Notes: generated by a model not told the origin, from the sequence alone. Counted from the stretch's first letter, positions 34,888-47,984 are shown. The stretch is DNA of 64,000 bases from Oxytricha trifallax (GCA_000711775.1 ARYC01000132.1:142419-206418); one strand, 5' to 3'. Program-made: numbers and translations.

Positions 34888-37800
34888 GTTAGTCTTTTAA
34901 AAAACTAAATTCAGCACAAAGTATATTGCATACTCACAGTCACTTGGAGATTTTATTTGGCTATTATATAATATATTTGCAATTTGTAAATTTTTTCCTA
35001 AAATTTGTTAATCTCATAAAATACAATAATATGCTTATGATTATATAATATTCAAAATATTGATTACCAATTTATCTTAGTACTTGATATTGATAATATT
35101 AATTGAAGTTTGTATGAAAATTAATGAAAGAATTATCAATATACCAAAGCCAGTGTTATTCAACTCCATCAGCTCCATTATCATAAATTGAATATGTTTT
35201 TTTTATCTTTAAATGCAATACTTCCAATATATATGTGTATACAAATTAATTGAATAAAGTAGAAAAAATTATGAAATAATATTAATTGAATTAAAAACCT
35301 TAAATTATTTATTAATGGGTTTAGCATAACATTTATGCTGACAAACTGTTTGAGACATAATTCCGAAATACTATATATGTTTGAATTATCTAACTAGATT
35401 GATTTCATATCTCCAGAATTAATTTAAATGCTTAAAACTAACTAATGGGTTTAGCAGAGAAGAAATAACATATCTTAAAAGTGTCCATATTGAGTTTGAT
35501 TAAAGCCAGAGTGAGATCGAAAAAATAAGGCTTTTTTATCATTAAATACACTTTTATGGAGCTTATTGTCATGATTATTGTTAGATTATATTTATTACTA
35601 GTATTATTGATATTTTAATTTTTTTTCATAACAAATTGAGTAAATATAAAGAAAATTAAATGTTTTAAAAATTACTCTTAGATTTACAATATCAATTAAA
35701 ATAGTATTGATAAAAGCACGTTAACATTTTCTTGGCATATAAATACTACAAGCAAGCAATCATGAAAATTATTAAGCCGATTGATAGCAAGAAGAAATAA
35801 AAAAAATAAAAAAGTTTTTTTTAAATATCAAGAGACAATGTATCTTTTTACTATATAGTATGATTTCCTTTGCTTTTCATTTATTTATAATTTCCCAATT
35901 TTTTCCAATTTTCCCATCTTGATAATATAAAAAAAGTTTTTATGGAGAGACCACAAATATTTCATAACTTTCATGAATGTTTTTTATAAAAAATTCTTGT
36001 TTGTCTTAAAATTAAAAAAATTATATTGAATGTTAAATATAATCGAGGATGACAGCAATATGTGCAGGTTTTGACCAAGGTATTAAATCATTTAAATAAT
36101 ATAAAAATAAAACGAAAAATATAAAGGAAATTATTTCTTAATATTTATTATAAACTTATGAAAATCATTTTGATACCTTAAGACTAAAACTTTCTAATAT
36201 ATGTAGAAGCTGATTGTTCTCATAATTGATAGATTATATTTTAAATGTTTATTATAATATAAAAAATAATTGATTATGTAAATTGTGTACAGTTTATTTT
36301 ATCTAAATTTAAGACTATATGTCTCTTTCTAGATAAAGATTTTAATAATAATGATTAAATTTTATTATGGCCAGTATTAAATTAATTATATCATAATATC
36401 GATAATAAATCTAAATAACTTTAATAATTTATTTTCTTGATTTCTATAGATTCCCAGAATTGATATAAAGGTTTACCGAATATAAAAGTCTGTAAATTAA
36501 TATTTTATATGCGTATAATTTAATCCAAGTACCAGATAAACAAAGCATTAAATGTGAAATTAATAAATATAATTAGTTTGTTTTTCATTTTCCAAAATTT
36601 AATATATTTAAGCAATATTATTACCAAAGTTGAAATAGCAATTTAAACGTTAGCCTATGAAGAGTTGTAGTATTATTTTATTATAAATTTTTAATTTAAT
36701 TTAAACATTTTTCTATTATATATTTTAGAACTGATTTTATAGTATCTAAGTTATGTAAGGGGAGCAATGCCAACTATTTTGATAAATGGTGATATGGGGG
36801 TGTTTTCGAGAATCCACATTATATTTAGGTACTTAAGAATAACTTGCAGTAATGTCGATTATTGCTTGGGCAGTTTAGAAAAATGTCGAAACATGTAAAC
36901 TTATAAAAATAAAAATTAGATATATATATCTCTTGTGTATTAAATTTGTAAATTTTAATATATAATGAACTTAGTTAATTTTAATGAATTTAAAATGAAA
37001 GATTTTATCGATTATGGTGATAAATTTATAACTAAGATTCTTTTTTTTAATTACTAAATCACTCTATTTTATATTATATGAATGAAAAAAATATAGAATT
37101 TTTTATAGTTTATCCCAAGCACAAAAAATTAATTGCTTATATTGTCAAAATAGCAATACCCGCTGTTTAAAAAGTAGCAATTATTATTTAATTGATTTAT
37201 ATTGAATGAAAAAATACTTAGCATGATAAATTATTAAATTATTAAATTTATTTTTTTAATCTAATATTGAGCTAACAGTCTCTGTATCAGTTATTTCAAT
37301 CCCATTTTAGTCGAATTTTTTTGCATCCCATAAAGCTATCATGCCTGAAATTTTTTAAATTGACTAAAAATCAACAAAATTTTATTTATTTCTGCAAAAT
37401 TAATATGTTCTTAAAATAATTTCCTTCTTGAGAACAGAAAACTTTAGTGCTATTAATATCCAAGTTATATAATTTAATATAAATAGTATGTAGAACATAG
37501 TTTTACTGAAAATAAACTAAATGATGAAAAAATAGTTTAGTATTTACAATTATAATTAATAATAAATTAAAAATAATTATCATTTTTCATATAATAATTT
37601 GATAGTGAAATTTAACAAAAAATTTAATAAGTAATCAATAATTAATGGTGAAAAAAATATACTGAACTCAAAATCGAAAAATGTAAAATTAAATTTTAGT
37701 TAAATAGTAAAACTTTAATTTTAATAAGTGACTTTTAAAAATTTCTTCTTTAGATTTTGCTTTATTAAATGAATGAAATGAAGAAATTACAAATCTAAAA

Positions 37801-38576
37801 AATTTATAATATATTTTCATTAATTCATCTTTTTTTTAACATAGTCTTGTTGACAATATTTTTAGAGAGTATATTCCAAAATACTTAAGAGGACACATCT
37901 ACGGAAGGTAAAAGTTTAATTTTCATTTAATTTACTTAAAAATATAGATTAATTTCAAATTCATTAAATTTATCAGCTTATTATATATCATGCTATCCTG
38001 CCCAATAATGTTTAATTTTTTTCTTTTTTTAAATGAGTTTCTCAATGTGAAATATCATTATATATTTTTTAATTGTATATTTAAAACAATTGTTTTATTT
38101 CATATTTGCACTATTTGCATCTCTTCTAGTGCTTAACTGCTTTGTGTTCGTGTAAATGCGGAAATCAATATGGAACTCAAAAATTATATTCAAATTACTG
38201 CCTATCGAAGAACTCAATATTGACTTCAAGAGAAGAATTCAGACTTTCCTATTTAGGTAATGATTCCTGCAATACTTTATTATAGAAAGTGTAATACTTT
38301 ATTTTAGAAAAGTATAATATCTTTGAAAAAGACTATAAATAAATCAAGTTAATTTTAATTAATTAATTAATTTATTCTTGTTAAAACTTTAATCTCTAAT
38401 TTTTTATGAAAGGAGGGACTTTTAATTTCATAATTTTAAGTATTTATATAGAAAAGATATTAGAATTTAAATGAGAAATAATTCATAAAAATTTCAAGTT
38501 AATTATGTTTACAATTAATTTGAGATTAAAATCATTAAAGTACAATCTTTGGTAAATAAAAAAAATTTACCTCAAA
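34888..38576. other. 3.7 kb AT-rich germline region with scattered coding-like islands
   Basis: Mostly non-coding, about 80% A+T. Possible MDS islands on the plus strand: 36050-36078 (MTAICAGFDQ before GGTATT), 36768-36830 (RGAMPTILINGDMGVFSRIH), 37866-37908, and 38115-38258 (FASLLVLNCFVFVQ then IIFKLLPIEELNIDFKRRIQ, ending at TTTAGGTAATG). The last resembles the linker after the membrane helices of the ciliate PAS proteins. None can be joined with confidence. No large repeat is seen. Confidence 0.4.
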
Positions 38577-39903
38577 TCATTTGTTTTATTATTAGGGTAT
38601 ATTTTAATACATTTAAATTACAATTATTTTTTAATTAATCTTGCAGTTTTTGCAGTGATAATCGTGTTCTCTTTTAAATTTAGATGAACTTTCCTTAAAT
38701 TCCATTCCAGCTCTAATATCATCACTGCTCTAATCATCACTTAGAGTGTTTTGTGTTGAAGATGCTCTACCGAAGTTATAATTTTAAATACAAATAAATT
38801 TATTGTGGAAACTGATTAAAAATTGAAATTAATATCAAATTATAGTCCTTAAGCCTACGTGGGAATAGCCACTAGATTTCTTTTCTTCTTCTACTTAAGG
38901 AAATAAATCTCTGGCATAGGAAGGAGTAGAATTACTGCTAGTTTAATAACCTGCAGCTTCAATTGAGTTTATTCAACTAAATAAAATACTTTTTTATTGA
39001 ATAATATTCAAATACAAATAAATGATTGGCATGCTATGAGCAGGTCTCTCTAAATAATGATGATTTTATTAAATCTTATTTGAGTATTCTGCTTTATTTT
39101 CATTACTACCCTTTCTTTATATGCTCATGTTTTACATACTATTTGCTATAACTTCATTTTAAATTTTTTAATATCATTATACAATAACTTCATTAACACT
39201 TTTTAGATTTTCATCTTGTGATTGCTGTTCTGACGATTTCTTACTTTGTTAGTAATCCATAGATTTCTATAGTGTTTTCCTTTCATGTAGAATAGTTTCA
39301 TATTTCTGTAATTATTTTGCGAAGCCTAAATTTGGACACACGACTGATCTCTGCTTCCTGACGAAATACAAAGAATCCCAGTATGACATATCGTGCTCAC
39401 TCATTAAATAAGCGATTACACAGCTGCTGCTTCTGGATACACCTGCGAAACAATATAAAATAGTGTAATTAATGCATTTATTGGGGAAATTATATAAATA
39501 ATGAATGTACTAAGACACCTCCACTTGCAATTCCTTATTTGATAAATCTATATTTAGAAATTAAAGAATTTATGTCTATTTTCTTACTCTACTGCATGAT
39601 CAAAATGCTTTAATAAATCAGCTGATGGTACATCCAAAATATCAATTTTCATCCAATTAAAACCCTATAAACAGATCATTTAGCATGCATAGAAATTTCA
39701 TTTGTAGAGTATTAAAATTTCAATCAAATATTTATGATTATAAAATTTTTAAAACTTACTCTATAGTCCATCGGCTCAATCATAGCTGCAGCAGTTAAAA
39801 TATGAGTTATTCCATTTTTCCTTAGAGTGAAAGCATTATTGGCAGCTCCAATATTTCCAAGGTATAGGCCTTCGAGGATTTTATTCATTTATTGAACGTC
39901 CAT
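38577..39903 (-). CDS. Dual-specificity protein phosphatase, cut by at least four IESs
   Basis: It starts MDVQQMNKILEGLYLGNIGA, the typical DSP opening, then KNGITHILTAAA, NWMKIDILDVPSADLLKHFD (general-acid Asp in the D-loop) and FIKQGIASGGVLVHCFAGVS followed by RSSSCVIAYLM. The active site HCxxGxSRS is only complete after removing an IES that splits the Cys codon. The helix MSYWDSLYFVRKQRSVVCPN and LGFAKQLQKYE complete the fold. The tail is Ser/Asn/Gln-rich and ends near a CxxC (HCKNCK). One ordinary intron (GTAAGTTTT...TTTATAG, about 39666-39761) lies between DYR and GFNWM. The last junction near 38840 is not solved, so the end is provisional. Confidence 0.85.
38962..39028 (-). other. IES in DSP tail (pointer ATTG)
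   Basis: ATTG at 38962-38965 and 39025-39028; deleting 63 bp joins RPAHSMPI|EAAGYQTSS in frame. Confidence 0.7.
39148..39194 (-). other. IES in DSP tail (11 bp pointer ATAACTTCATT)
   Basis: Exact 11 bp repeats at 39148-39158 and 39184-39194; deleting 36 bp joins SVNEVI|ANSMQNMS in frame. Confidence 0.8.
39452..39506 (-). other. IES through the phosphatase active-site loop (pointer AAT)
   Basis: AAT at 39452-39454 and 39504-39506; deleting 52 bp gives VLVHC|FAGVSRS. The catalytic Cys codon TGT is assembled across the junction. Confidence 0.85.
39545..39569 (-). other. 22 bp IES in the phosphatase domain (pointer AAT)
   Basis: AAT at 39545-39547 and 39567-39569; deleting 22 bp joins ENRHK|FIKQGIASGG in frame. 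Only 22 bp lie between the repeats' starts. Confidence 0.72.
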
Positions 39904-40089
39904 TTTTTCAACTTCTTAATAATTTTCTAGAATAACTTATTAAAATAGTATCTTAAATTAAATTTAAATTTTAGTTAAGAGTTTCTTATTTTAACTGATA
40001 TTTAACTTAAATCTAAGTGAAATTAAAAAAATTAAAGCATTCTTAAGAAATTAATAAAATATTATAATTTATCAGTATTACTTAGTGTA

Positions 40090-42433
40090 TCAATCCAGTT
40101 CTATCATCTAACACTCGTCATCTTCATTTGTATTATCCCTCGTGGATGTATAATTAGCATTTATCAAGCTTTCTTTCCTAGCCCTATCGCCTTTACCAAA
40201 ATTATTGTTACTCTCTTAATTGAAGTTTGAGGCCTAAGCATTATTGATATTTCTTGGTACCAAACAAGAAGCTGCACTTTTATTTTTACTGACTATACTG
40301 ATACCTGAACTCTGCTACTTTGAACTGTCTTTTTTTGTGTTAGAATTTTGATTCTTCGTACTTCTTTTGCTAACAGTTGTAGATACAGCTGGAACGTTGG
40401 AGTCTTATTAACCTTACATATTTAGTGAAACTGGGGAGTTTGATTGATTATTCAGCTTTTGCTTGTTTAGTTCAGCTGTTGTGGCTAACTTAGTCAAGTT
40501 CATGTTTTGCTATTTTTTCTGACGTTTCAATTAAAGCGCACTTTCTTCCATTGCTTATTCAACTATAGAGGTATCTTTACCACTTCTCTTACCTAAATTT
40601 GTAGTAGTTGAGTTAATTATAGTTGTCCTAGTTGTTGTTGAGGTCTGTTTTTTATTTGTACATTACTTAGATTTAGTGTTAGTTAAGTTAGAATTTGTGT
40701 TCTGAACAAAATTCAGTGGAGGCTTTCGCTTGGGCAAACCTTCATAAGTGTACCTTTTAAACTAATCTGCTAAATCTTTCACAGGAGTGAGTTCGGGATT
40801 AGTTATCTTCCTCTATATTAGATCGTCTGCTACCAAGCCATCATCTCTCATGAAAGATTTATTCTTGAAGTTCTCTTTGCTTGGAGAAAGTATGAAATCA
40901 TTTGATATTTAGGAGAGAATTAGTTTTTCAAGTGCCTTGCTGTGTTTGTTTATATCATCCTACACACTCTCTGGCTTTTATTTATTAATGAGCAGATCTT
41001 TTTCATTAACATAATATTGATTGAACTCTAAAAATTAAGATTATTTTCTTTAAATAAACTACCTCTCTGTTATTAACCCAGGTTTAGTAAGCTTAATTGA
41101 TTTTACTAGAGCTATTTAAAATCGAAAGTTTCCTGCATGCTTTAAAACATCATTAATTTTCCATAGTTTAAGATAGTCTTGGTAGATCTGTCAATCTCAG
41201 CGAAACTAAATAAATAGATGGTATATATTATGAAATTACTTACTCTTGTTAATCTAATACTTGTTTAGCAGCCATTACTCGCTTGACTTATAAAGCTCTC
41301 TTTATCTCAAAAAGATTCTTGATCACTTCCATTTTGCGTTTTTTCTGTAGTTCTATCTCCATTTTATTCTTGATCTCATTTTAATCAATATCCATCATAA
41401 TTAGACTGCTCTCTCCTCCTATGCTTAAACTGGATTTACCGTCGATTAAGTTCTTACTTGAAGTTGCACTTGCAATAGATTTACTAATTGAGTCTCTTTC
41501 TTCATTTTCTTAATCGTTTATATTATTATTTTCATATCCAATAGAATTTTGGATTTATTGATCATGTCCCTAGCTCTGACTTTAGATCTATTCTTATTCT
41601 TCATTTTGATAAGCAATCGTCTAATCCATGACTAAATCCTAGCTATTATTTAGTGCACTTTAGATGTTCGAAGCACTTTAAATGAAATGACTTAAATTGC
41701 CCGATTTATTCACACTTGACTTCCCACTAGATATTGAATCTTTATGATGGCTGCTATTTTGGTACTTTTTGGTAATCTTCAAATCTGGGGACTAGTTGCT
41801 TTTCTTTTACTTTTGAGTTGACGAGGATTTGATGTTGTGCTTCTTTACTTAATTCATTGTATAGTTTTGGATTGGTTCTTCAACTTCATCCTCTAGAGAA
41901 ATTACGTTGTCTTCATTTATTTATTCTTGCTAATTAGGTTAAGCCCTTTAGTTTTCTTAAGCTTAAAACTTCAATAAATCTACTTTCATTTATTCTTAAA
42001 GTTGCTCTATTTAATCTTGAAGCTATGAAACTAATTCATTCTTATTGTTAAGTTCTTGCTATAAGCTATCTATATTCGCTTGTTATATCTTTTAATTTTC
42101 CTATTCATTATGATTTTTATTAATACTCTCCAATTTATCTAAAAATGCCTGTTTCTAATGCTCAGAAATGTTAGCCTCGCTTGAAATAACTTGCAGGAAA
42201 GATTGATCAAATTGTATCTTGAACTTTAGCAATTTTGTAGCAGCAGCTCCCTAGAATTATTAGCGATTATCTACGATTTCTGATTCTTTCTGTAGACTAT
42301 GTTTTAGCTATCCCCCAGGTACAATGATTTGAGTATAAAAATTTTAAAGGTAGCTTTTCAATCTTTCTTCCACTTATTTGTCAAAATGCAGAGCATGTGA
42401 CAACAGGATTTCTCCTACTTCGATAAAGTCCAT
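40090..42433 (-). CDS. Large coiled-coil / Ser-Gln-rich protein, function unknown
   Basis: It starts MDFIEVGEILLSHALHFDKQ with a well-ordered first 100 residues, then a strong heptad region (DSLQQELNNKNELVSQLQDQ, IEQLQEQMKVDLLKFQ). A low-complexity Ser/Gln/Asn middle follows, then a basic helix (KRKMEVIKNLFEIKRALQVK). A second ordered piece lies at about 41200-41050 (IYQDYLKLWKINDVLKHAGN), and the tail is Thr/Asn/Ser-rich, ending at TGA (40090-40092). Introns are likely at about 41245-41200 and 41060-41020. The build resembles ciliate centriole or cytoskeleton scaffold proteins; no family could be assigned. Confidence 0.65.
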
Positions 42434-42677
42434 TTTATTAATTTGTTGAAGATTTATTCAAAAAAACTATGAAAATTTTGTGAAACTAATAATTATGCAA
42501 TTTACTATTAAAGGTGTTAGAAATATATGGACAATTTGGGAATATACATAGATTTAAAGTATTTTTTCACAATCAGAAAGAAAGTTAATTGCTAGTTTTA
42601 ATATTCTGAGCAGTTCTTTTTCATTTTGTACAATCATACTTTTCTTGTTCACCCTAAAGTCATTTTCAAGATCTTTA

Positions 42678-44446
42678 TCAGAATTAGCCACTGAGGAGAC
42701 CACTGAAAGCATCTTTCTTTTATTGCTATTGACCCATGCCAGAGCCAGCTTAGAATCCACCAAAGCTACCGTTTGTTCCAAATGCATTACCAGATCCCAT
42801 GTTTTATCCTCCTAAGTTGTTTAAGTCTACTAATCCGTTATAGAAGCTGTTAGGTGGAACTCCAGCCATATTCTTGTTTTATTAGAGGAGTGGAGCTGAG
42901 TGTTAATGATGATATGAGTGGGCTGGGTTGCCAAAGCCTGGTCCAATTTGAGGCTTGAAACCTTGGTTCATATCACCCATTCCAATACCTCCGAACTATG
43001 GCTAGGTAGGGAAACCTCCAGTTGGTTATTATTGTAATTAGCCTTATGGATTTGCTCCATATTAGTTTGATGCACCATATTGGTTCACGTTAATGGTCAT
43101 ATTCATGCCAGCAAACATGTTTGTCTATCCAAATGGATCTGGTCTTTGCTATTGTTGTTATTATCCAAATCCTGGGTTGACAGATGGTTGGAAACCTCCA
43201 CTTAAGGCTGGAGCGCTTCCAAAAGCTTACTATTGTTAAGTTTGTTAAAATCCTGCTGCTGGATTGACGCCATAGGCATTATTGCCGAATCCAATTCCAG
43301 CTCCTGCACCGAATGCTTGAGCTCCTACTGCCCCAGGCTGTTACATGCCTGCGCCAATATTTCCAAGAGCATCTAAAGCTGAGTATTTATTGTTTGGTTG
43401 CTACTGTACGAAATTAGGATTTTAATTGTACATATTATAGAGATTCTAAATGTTCAAAGTAGGATTAGCATTTGACTAGGGTTGCTAATGTTATTGTTGC
43501 TGTCCTGCAGCCTAGAAATCAGAGAAACCGTCATTTTAATTGTTTACGATGTGCGTCTTCCCTTAACCATCTTGAAAATCTGAGAAATCATCAATCAAAT
43601 TGGCAGTCGTAGACTTTTATGGAACTGAATCAAAGCTGAATAGATCCTCTACTGGCTTTTGTTACTATGTGCTTGTCTTTAAAGTAAGTGGTTTACTCTT
43701 AATTTTTAATATCAAAACTTAATCAATAGAACTATTTTATTTAAAGTTTTGTAAACTGATATGCATTAATTTGTTCCTTGGCTTCTTTTTCTTCCTTCTC
43801 TTTCTTAGCTTTCTTCTTTTCCTTTCTGTCCTTTCTTCTACGTCTTCTCTCCTCTTCGTCTTCACTATCTTCCTCATCCTCGTCATCATCATCTTTATTT
43901 GAAGCTTTGCCTCCTTTCTAGTAACTTTACTTAAGTTTTTCAAATTTTTTCTTGTCATTCCAGTACAATGAAGCTGGGTCACTCTTGGCTTCTGAGTCAG
44001 CCCAGCGTTTACTCAAGTATTTGTCCTTGATAAAACGCATCACTTCATCTGGACTGGAACTTTGAGTTGGTTTTTGAAATCCTGCTGGCATTCTCGCTTC
44101 CCAATATGAATTTATGAAAGCGTTATTAACATGTTTGTACATTTCTACCATATCAGGAATCCATTTATCCAAGTTATCCCATTAATTTATAATTTTCATA
44201 TAACTCACTTTAAAAAAGAAATCCATACCAATTTTCATTTTATAAAAAAATAATACAGTTAACTGACTTGACTTTGGTGATATGAACTTGGAGTTCACGA
44301 TGCTTTCCAGAGCATCTAAGACACACAAAAGTTCCAAAAGTTGTGGAAGCCCAACGAGGGGTCTTTGAATAGCAATCGGCGCACTCCTTATTTTCATCAA
44401 GTCTCAAAAGACTCTCCAAAATTTTAATCTAGACATTGATATCCAT
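42678..44446 (-). CDS. ArfGAP with clathrin/adaptor-binding Gln-Gly-rich tail
   Basis: The ArfGAP zinc finger is clear: [40 protein letters not shown] (CxxC...CxxC with the arginine finger in PRW), then, after an [23 protein letters not shown] and [13 protein letters not shown]. These proteins speed GTP hydrolysis by Arf at vesicle coats. A charged Lys/Glu run follows (about 43800-43900). The second exon is a Gln/Gly/Asn-rich tail with short motifs used for AP-2/clathrin/EH binding: [19 protein letters not shown] and many NPF-like NP pairs. It ends SGLLSGQF before TGA. One intron near 43680-43740 joins the two parts; its exact ends are uncertain. Confidence 0.88.
44172..44261 (-). other. IES inside the ArfGAP domain (pointer AGTTA)
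   Basis: AGTTA at 44172-44176 and 44257-44261; deleting 85 bp joins [17 protein letters not shown], the exact order of the family. Confidence 0.85.
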
Positions 44447-44870
44447 TTTCCTATTTTTATAGTGTTAACGAGTTTTTTAATGAAATTAGAATTCTATATT
44501 TAATTATAATCTCTGTCATTTTAAATTATCAAATTTTTGAATTTTTAGCATTTCATGTGCCAAGATATGGATTTTTAATGAAAACTTAATCATAAAACCT
44601 TAATTATAAAAAATGGTAGAAGTTTAAACCCACTTAACATTCAAAGAATTTGACAGTTACGTACTTTAAGTAAATCGATTTCAAGAGTAATTAATGTCAA
44701 AAGATAAAAGTCTCCAAAATGCTTTGAAATGAGAAAGTTCTCTAGCTTTGGAGCTACAAAAAATAAAAAGTACTTACGACATATAAATACAGCAGTTAAA
44801 GAAAGATTTACAGGAAAGTAGAGCTTCATTCAACAATCTGTTAACTTCAAACTAGCAGCAAATTTCTGAT
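44447..44870. other. Divergent intergenic region
   Basis: 424 bp between the 5' ends of the ArfGAP (minus) and a coiled-coil gene (plus). AT-rich, no repeat seen; both promoters should lie here in the germline, although each gene will end up on its own nanochromosome. Confidence 0.5.
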
Positions 44871-47029
44871 ATGGAAATGCACTACGGCATATAAATGAAA
44901 CATATTAGAGATGAATTGTCAACTAAAATTGTGAGAGAACGTAGGCAGACCATTAACCAATACTCCTAAAAAATGATAGTTGGGTTTATATAGAGATAGC
45001 ATATGATCAGTGAAAAAGTTAATGAAGTGCAAAACTTCAAAGCAAACGAATTCAATTCATTTAAATAAGATGTAAATTAATAGCTTATGGATTTCAGAAT
45101 AATAATGACTAATGGAATTTTTCAAATACAAGAATACCTGAAGAGATTATAAAGTAATTTATCTTAAACTGAATCAGAGGCTTTAATCAGAATTTAAGCT
45201 AATAAACTTAAAAACTATGATTTGCTATTTGGTTGATTAAAACATTTATATTCTATTGAGATCTAATCAATTAGACTTGACTTGAAATCACAAAAATCAG
45301 AGATAAAGCATGTCCTCTATGATTAGAAAATATAGCTTGAAGAAGATATTTCTAATATCAAGAGAGTCATAGTCAAATTTCTAACTTTGATATAACGTTT
45401 GAAACATTAGCACTCAGATGAAATTAGAGCTTTGAAAAGTTAGCATTTATAGAAGATAGAATCCTTATCAAAGACTGATTTGGCTCAAGAGCAAGTAATT
45501 ACTAATCAAAGAAAACAGCATGAATAAGAATTGAAACTCATTAAAAATGAGCTTACTGGATTTAGGAAATTGAAAAGTGTTGAGTAGGATAGTCAACTGA
45601 AGAATTTTGAGTCTCAAATTGGAAACCTGATTTTCAAATAGATCTAGGAGATGAAATTGAAAGAGAAGCAGTGTGATGAACGCATAATAGATATGGTTGA
45701 GAAAAACAGATTGGAAATGAAGACTCAAGCTACTCACTATGAAAAATAGATAACAGATTTGACAAACACGCATTCAAATGAGATTATCAAAATGAGGCTA
45801 CGTTTTCAATAAAGCATTAAGGAAATTGAGGAGCATCATTCGCAAAAACTAGAAAGCTTAAGGGAGTATCATTAGCAAGTCAAAAACTCAATCGAAAAGC
45901 GTTTTAATCAAAGACTTAGTGATAAAGAGGAAGAATTGTAAGAGGTTATTTTGCAGAGAGATACCTATAAAAAAGGAAGCCAAGAGAAAAATTAGTAAGT
46001 TATTGAATTGAAAACCAAGCAGACTGATGAATACTTTTAGCTATAAGAATACAGAAAGAAATATGATAAATTGTAACATTCTTACAAAGTGCTTGAAAAA
46101 CTTTCAACAAGAATAAGGGCTTAAATGCTTGTTTTTACACTTGGAAATATATAGAAGAGAACTATGAAATAGAGCTTGATTGAGATTGGAAAGATTTATT
46201 ATATCAAGAAAATATTTAAGCAGACAAATAAGTAAAGAGAGATTGAGGAGCAGCTTGAGGATTTTACATTTATTTATTAATAATATTAATGGAAAAATAA
46301 ACTATAGTTGTAAACTTGAAAAGTGAGTTACACTACCTATACACTTAATTAGACCAGTTTTAAAATCAATCAAATATAGAGATAAAGTCCCTAAAATAAA
46401 TCTTAGACAAGTAAACAGCTCAGTTGACTTCTTAAAAAATGTTAAGTGACACTTAAAAAGAGTAATTAATTTATTTGCAGAGAAGATATGATCAGCTAAA
46501 ACTTGAATATGAAAATTCTATGCATAATGAGAAATCTGTGATATCTTTCAATCCTACTATCACCCTGAATAAATCTTAATCAAACGATACTACAAGTCAG
46601 ATGTCACTTTCCAGACCAGTTTCTGCCATTACAAAAAATGTAAATATTAGCGTAAAAACTAATAGAAATCGAGAATAGCTTAAAACTCTAGATGGTTTGA
46701 AATTTTTATAGGATCTAAATACTCCAATAGTCATTGATTAAAATATCAAGGAAAGATCTTTTGAATAGAACTCAGGATTATAGAGGAAATTTAGCGTTTA
46801 TTATTAAAATTATTAGAATATGGGAAATTAATTTATATTAAATATAAAAAATATGAATGGCTTTGAAAGTTCAAAAATATTTAGTCTTTTAATCAGAATT
46901 TAATTTGTAGACTATAGGATCTACATAATATAACATATAATTAATTTAAGTAGTTTTCTACTTTTATGGAATAAAGCAGAATTATTATATACTTCCATAC
47001 AATTTTTATTTATATTGTTCAAAGTATGA
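44871..47029 (+). CDS. Long coiled-coil protein, function unknown
   Basis: It starts MEMHYGIQMKHIRDELSTKI. After a junction near 45230-45260 (TGA in the first frame, so an intron or IES), a long heptad region runs from about 45260 to 46300: LYDQKIQLEEDISNIKRVIV, ELKLIKNELTGFRKLKSVEQ, IKEIEEHHSQKLESLREYHQ. A second frame change near 46315 leads to QSNIEIKSLKQILDKQTAQL, then a Ser/Thr/Asn-rich C-terminus with FNPTITLNKSQSN and SLSRPVSAITKN. Such proteins are typical of basal bodies or cortical fibres. No motif gives a specific role. Confidence 0.65.
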
Positions 47030-47104
47030 AGTAAAAATTTTATGATATTTTACAAAAACTATCAAATTACGTAAAAATATAAAATTTGGCAAATTTAATT
47101 GAAA

Positions 47105-47854
47105 ATGCATTTGATCTCCAAATTTTTTAGTCTTAAACAATAATAAGTGTCAAAATTTAGAGATGAATAAGCTGTCTCGCCTTTGCTCTTGACCAGGAAA
47201 TTATTAAGAAAAGGATTAGCAATATCAAAAAATGACTTAAATCTAACTTAAAATCGCGATTTGTTAAATTAGGTATCTCAACATATTTAAAGGGATACCT
47301 CAAACCCTTCTATTTTGAATAAAACCGAAAACTTAAGTTAACCTAGACTATCAAAAACACTTTCAAGACCTTATTCTTAAGAAAATACAAATTCCCGATA
47401 AAGTAAATTCTCAAGATTATCAAACTCAAGACTTGATACTTTCAGGCAATACCTTTAAGCTTTCAAAGACACCCCCTAAGAACCAATAAGTTAAACACCA
47501 CTCAATTAACTCATAGAAGACAACTTAAAAGACCTGTCCACTTCTTAATCGAAGTCTCTGTAACAAACATCAATCATAAATAATTCTTAGAGTGAAGCTT
47601 TTGCCATATTATTACAATAAAAAACTACAAATCAAAGCCAACTTTATAATTAGTAAAGTATAAATAAAACCGGAAGAATCAGTAAAATATTTCATGATAG
47701 AAATATGAGTTTGAGAGAGGAAAATAACAAATATATAGTTAAATCGAAGAATACATATGAGAATCAGATTGGCTTTGGAGATTCTTTAAGTTTAAGAGAT
47801 TGTTTAACTTAGAGAACTTTGATGCCATCAAATAGTGATTTCAATTAAATATGA
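47105..47854 (+). CDS. Ser/Gln-rich basic protein, function unknown
   Basis: 249 codons without internal TGA. It begins MHLISKFFSLKQQQVSKFRD and is rich in Ser, Arg, Gln and Thr with repeated RLSxS/SRLSNSR patterns that could be phosphorylation sites. It ends LMPSNSDFNQI. It starts 75 bp after the previous gene, on the same strand, and could be its last exon. Confidence 0.5.
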
Positions 47855-47973
47855 ATTTATAACAAGAATAATATAATAAGCAAATGGATTAACTTAAAAC
47901 TTTCAGTTACTTTTTTAAAGATTTAAGCTTCAATTTGCCATAATAATTATTATAATTTGTTAATATTTTATGA

Positions 47974-47984
47974 TGCCAGCTGAT
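47974..47984 (-). other. Scrambling pointer, end of the 5' alpha-galactosidase piece
   Basis: TGCCAGCTGAT; reading the minus strand, coding ends ...GLYSSAG here and AT-rich DNA follows. The partner copy is 49817-49827. Confidence 0.88.

Noticed and set aside
38840..38990. IES with pointer TATAA or GTAG between the last DSP tail pieces
   Set aside because: Either join leaves the downstream stretch in a less coding-like frame; junction left open.
42554..42787. Separate 77-residue ORF
   Set aside because: Overlaps the ArfGAP C-terminus in another frame and lacks support of its own.
43737..43982. Separate Lys/Arg-rich ORF
   Set aside because: Shadow frame of the charged region of the ArfGAP.
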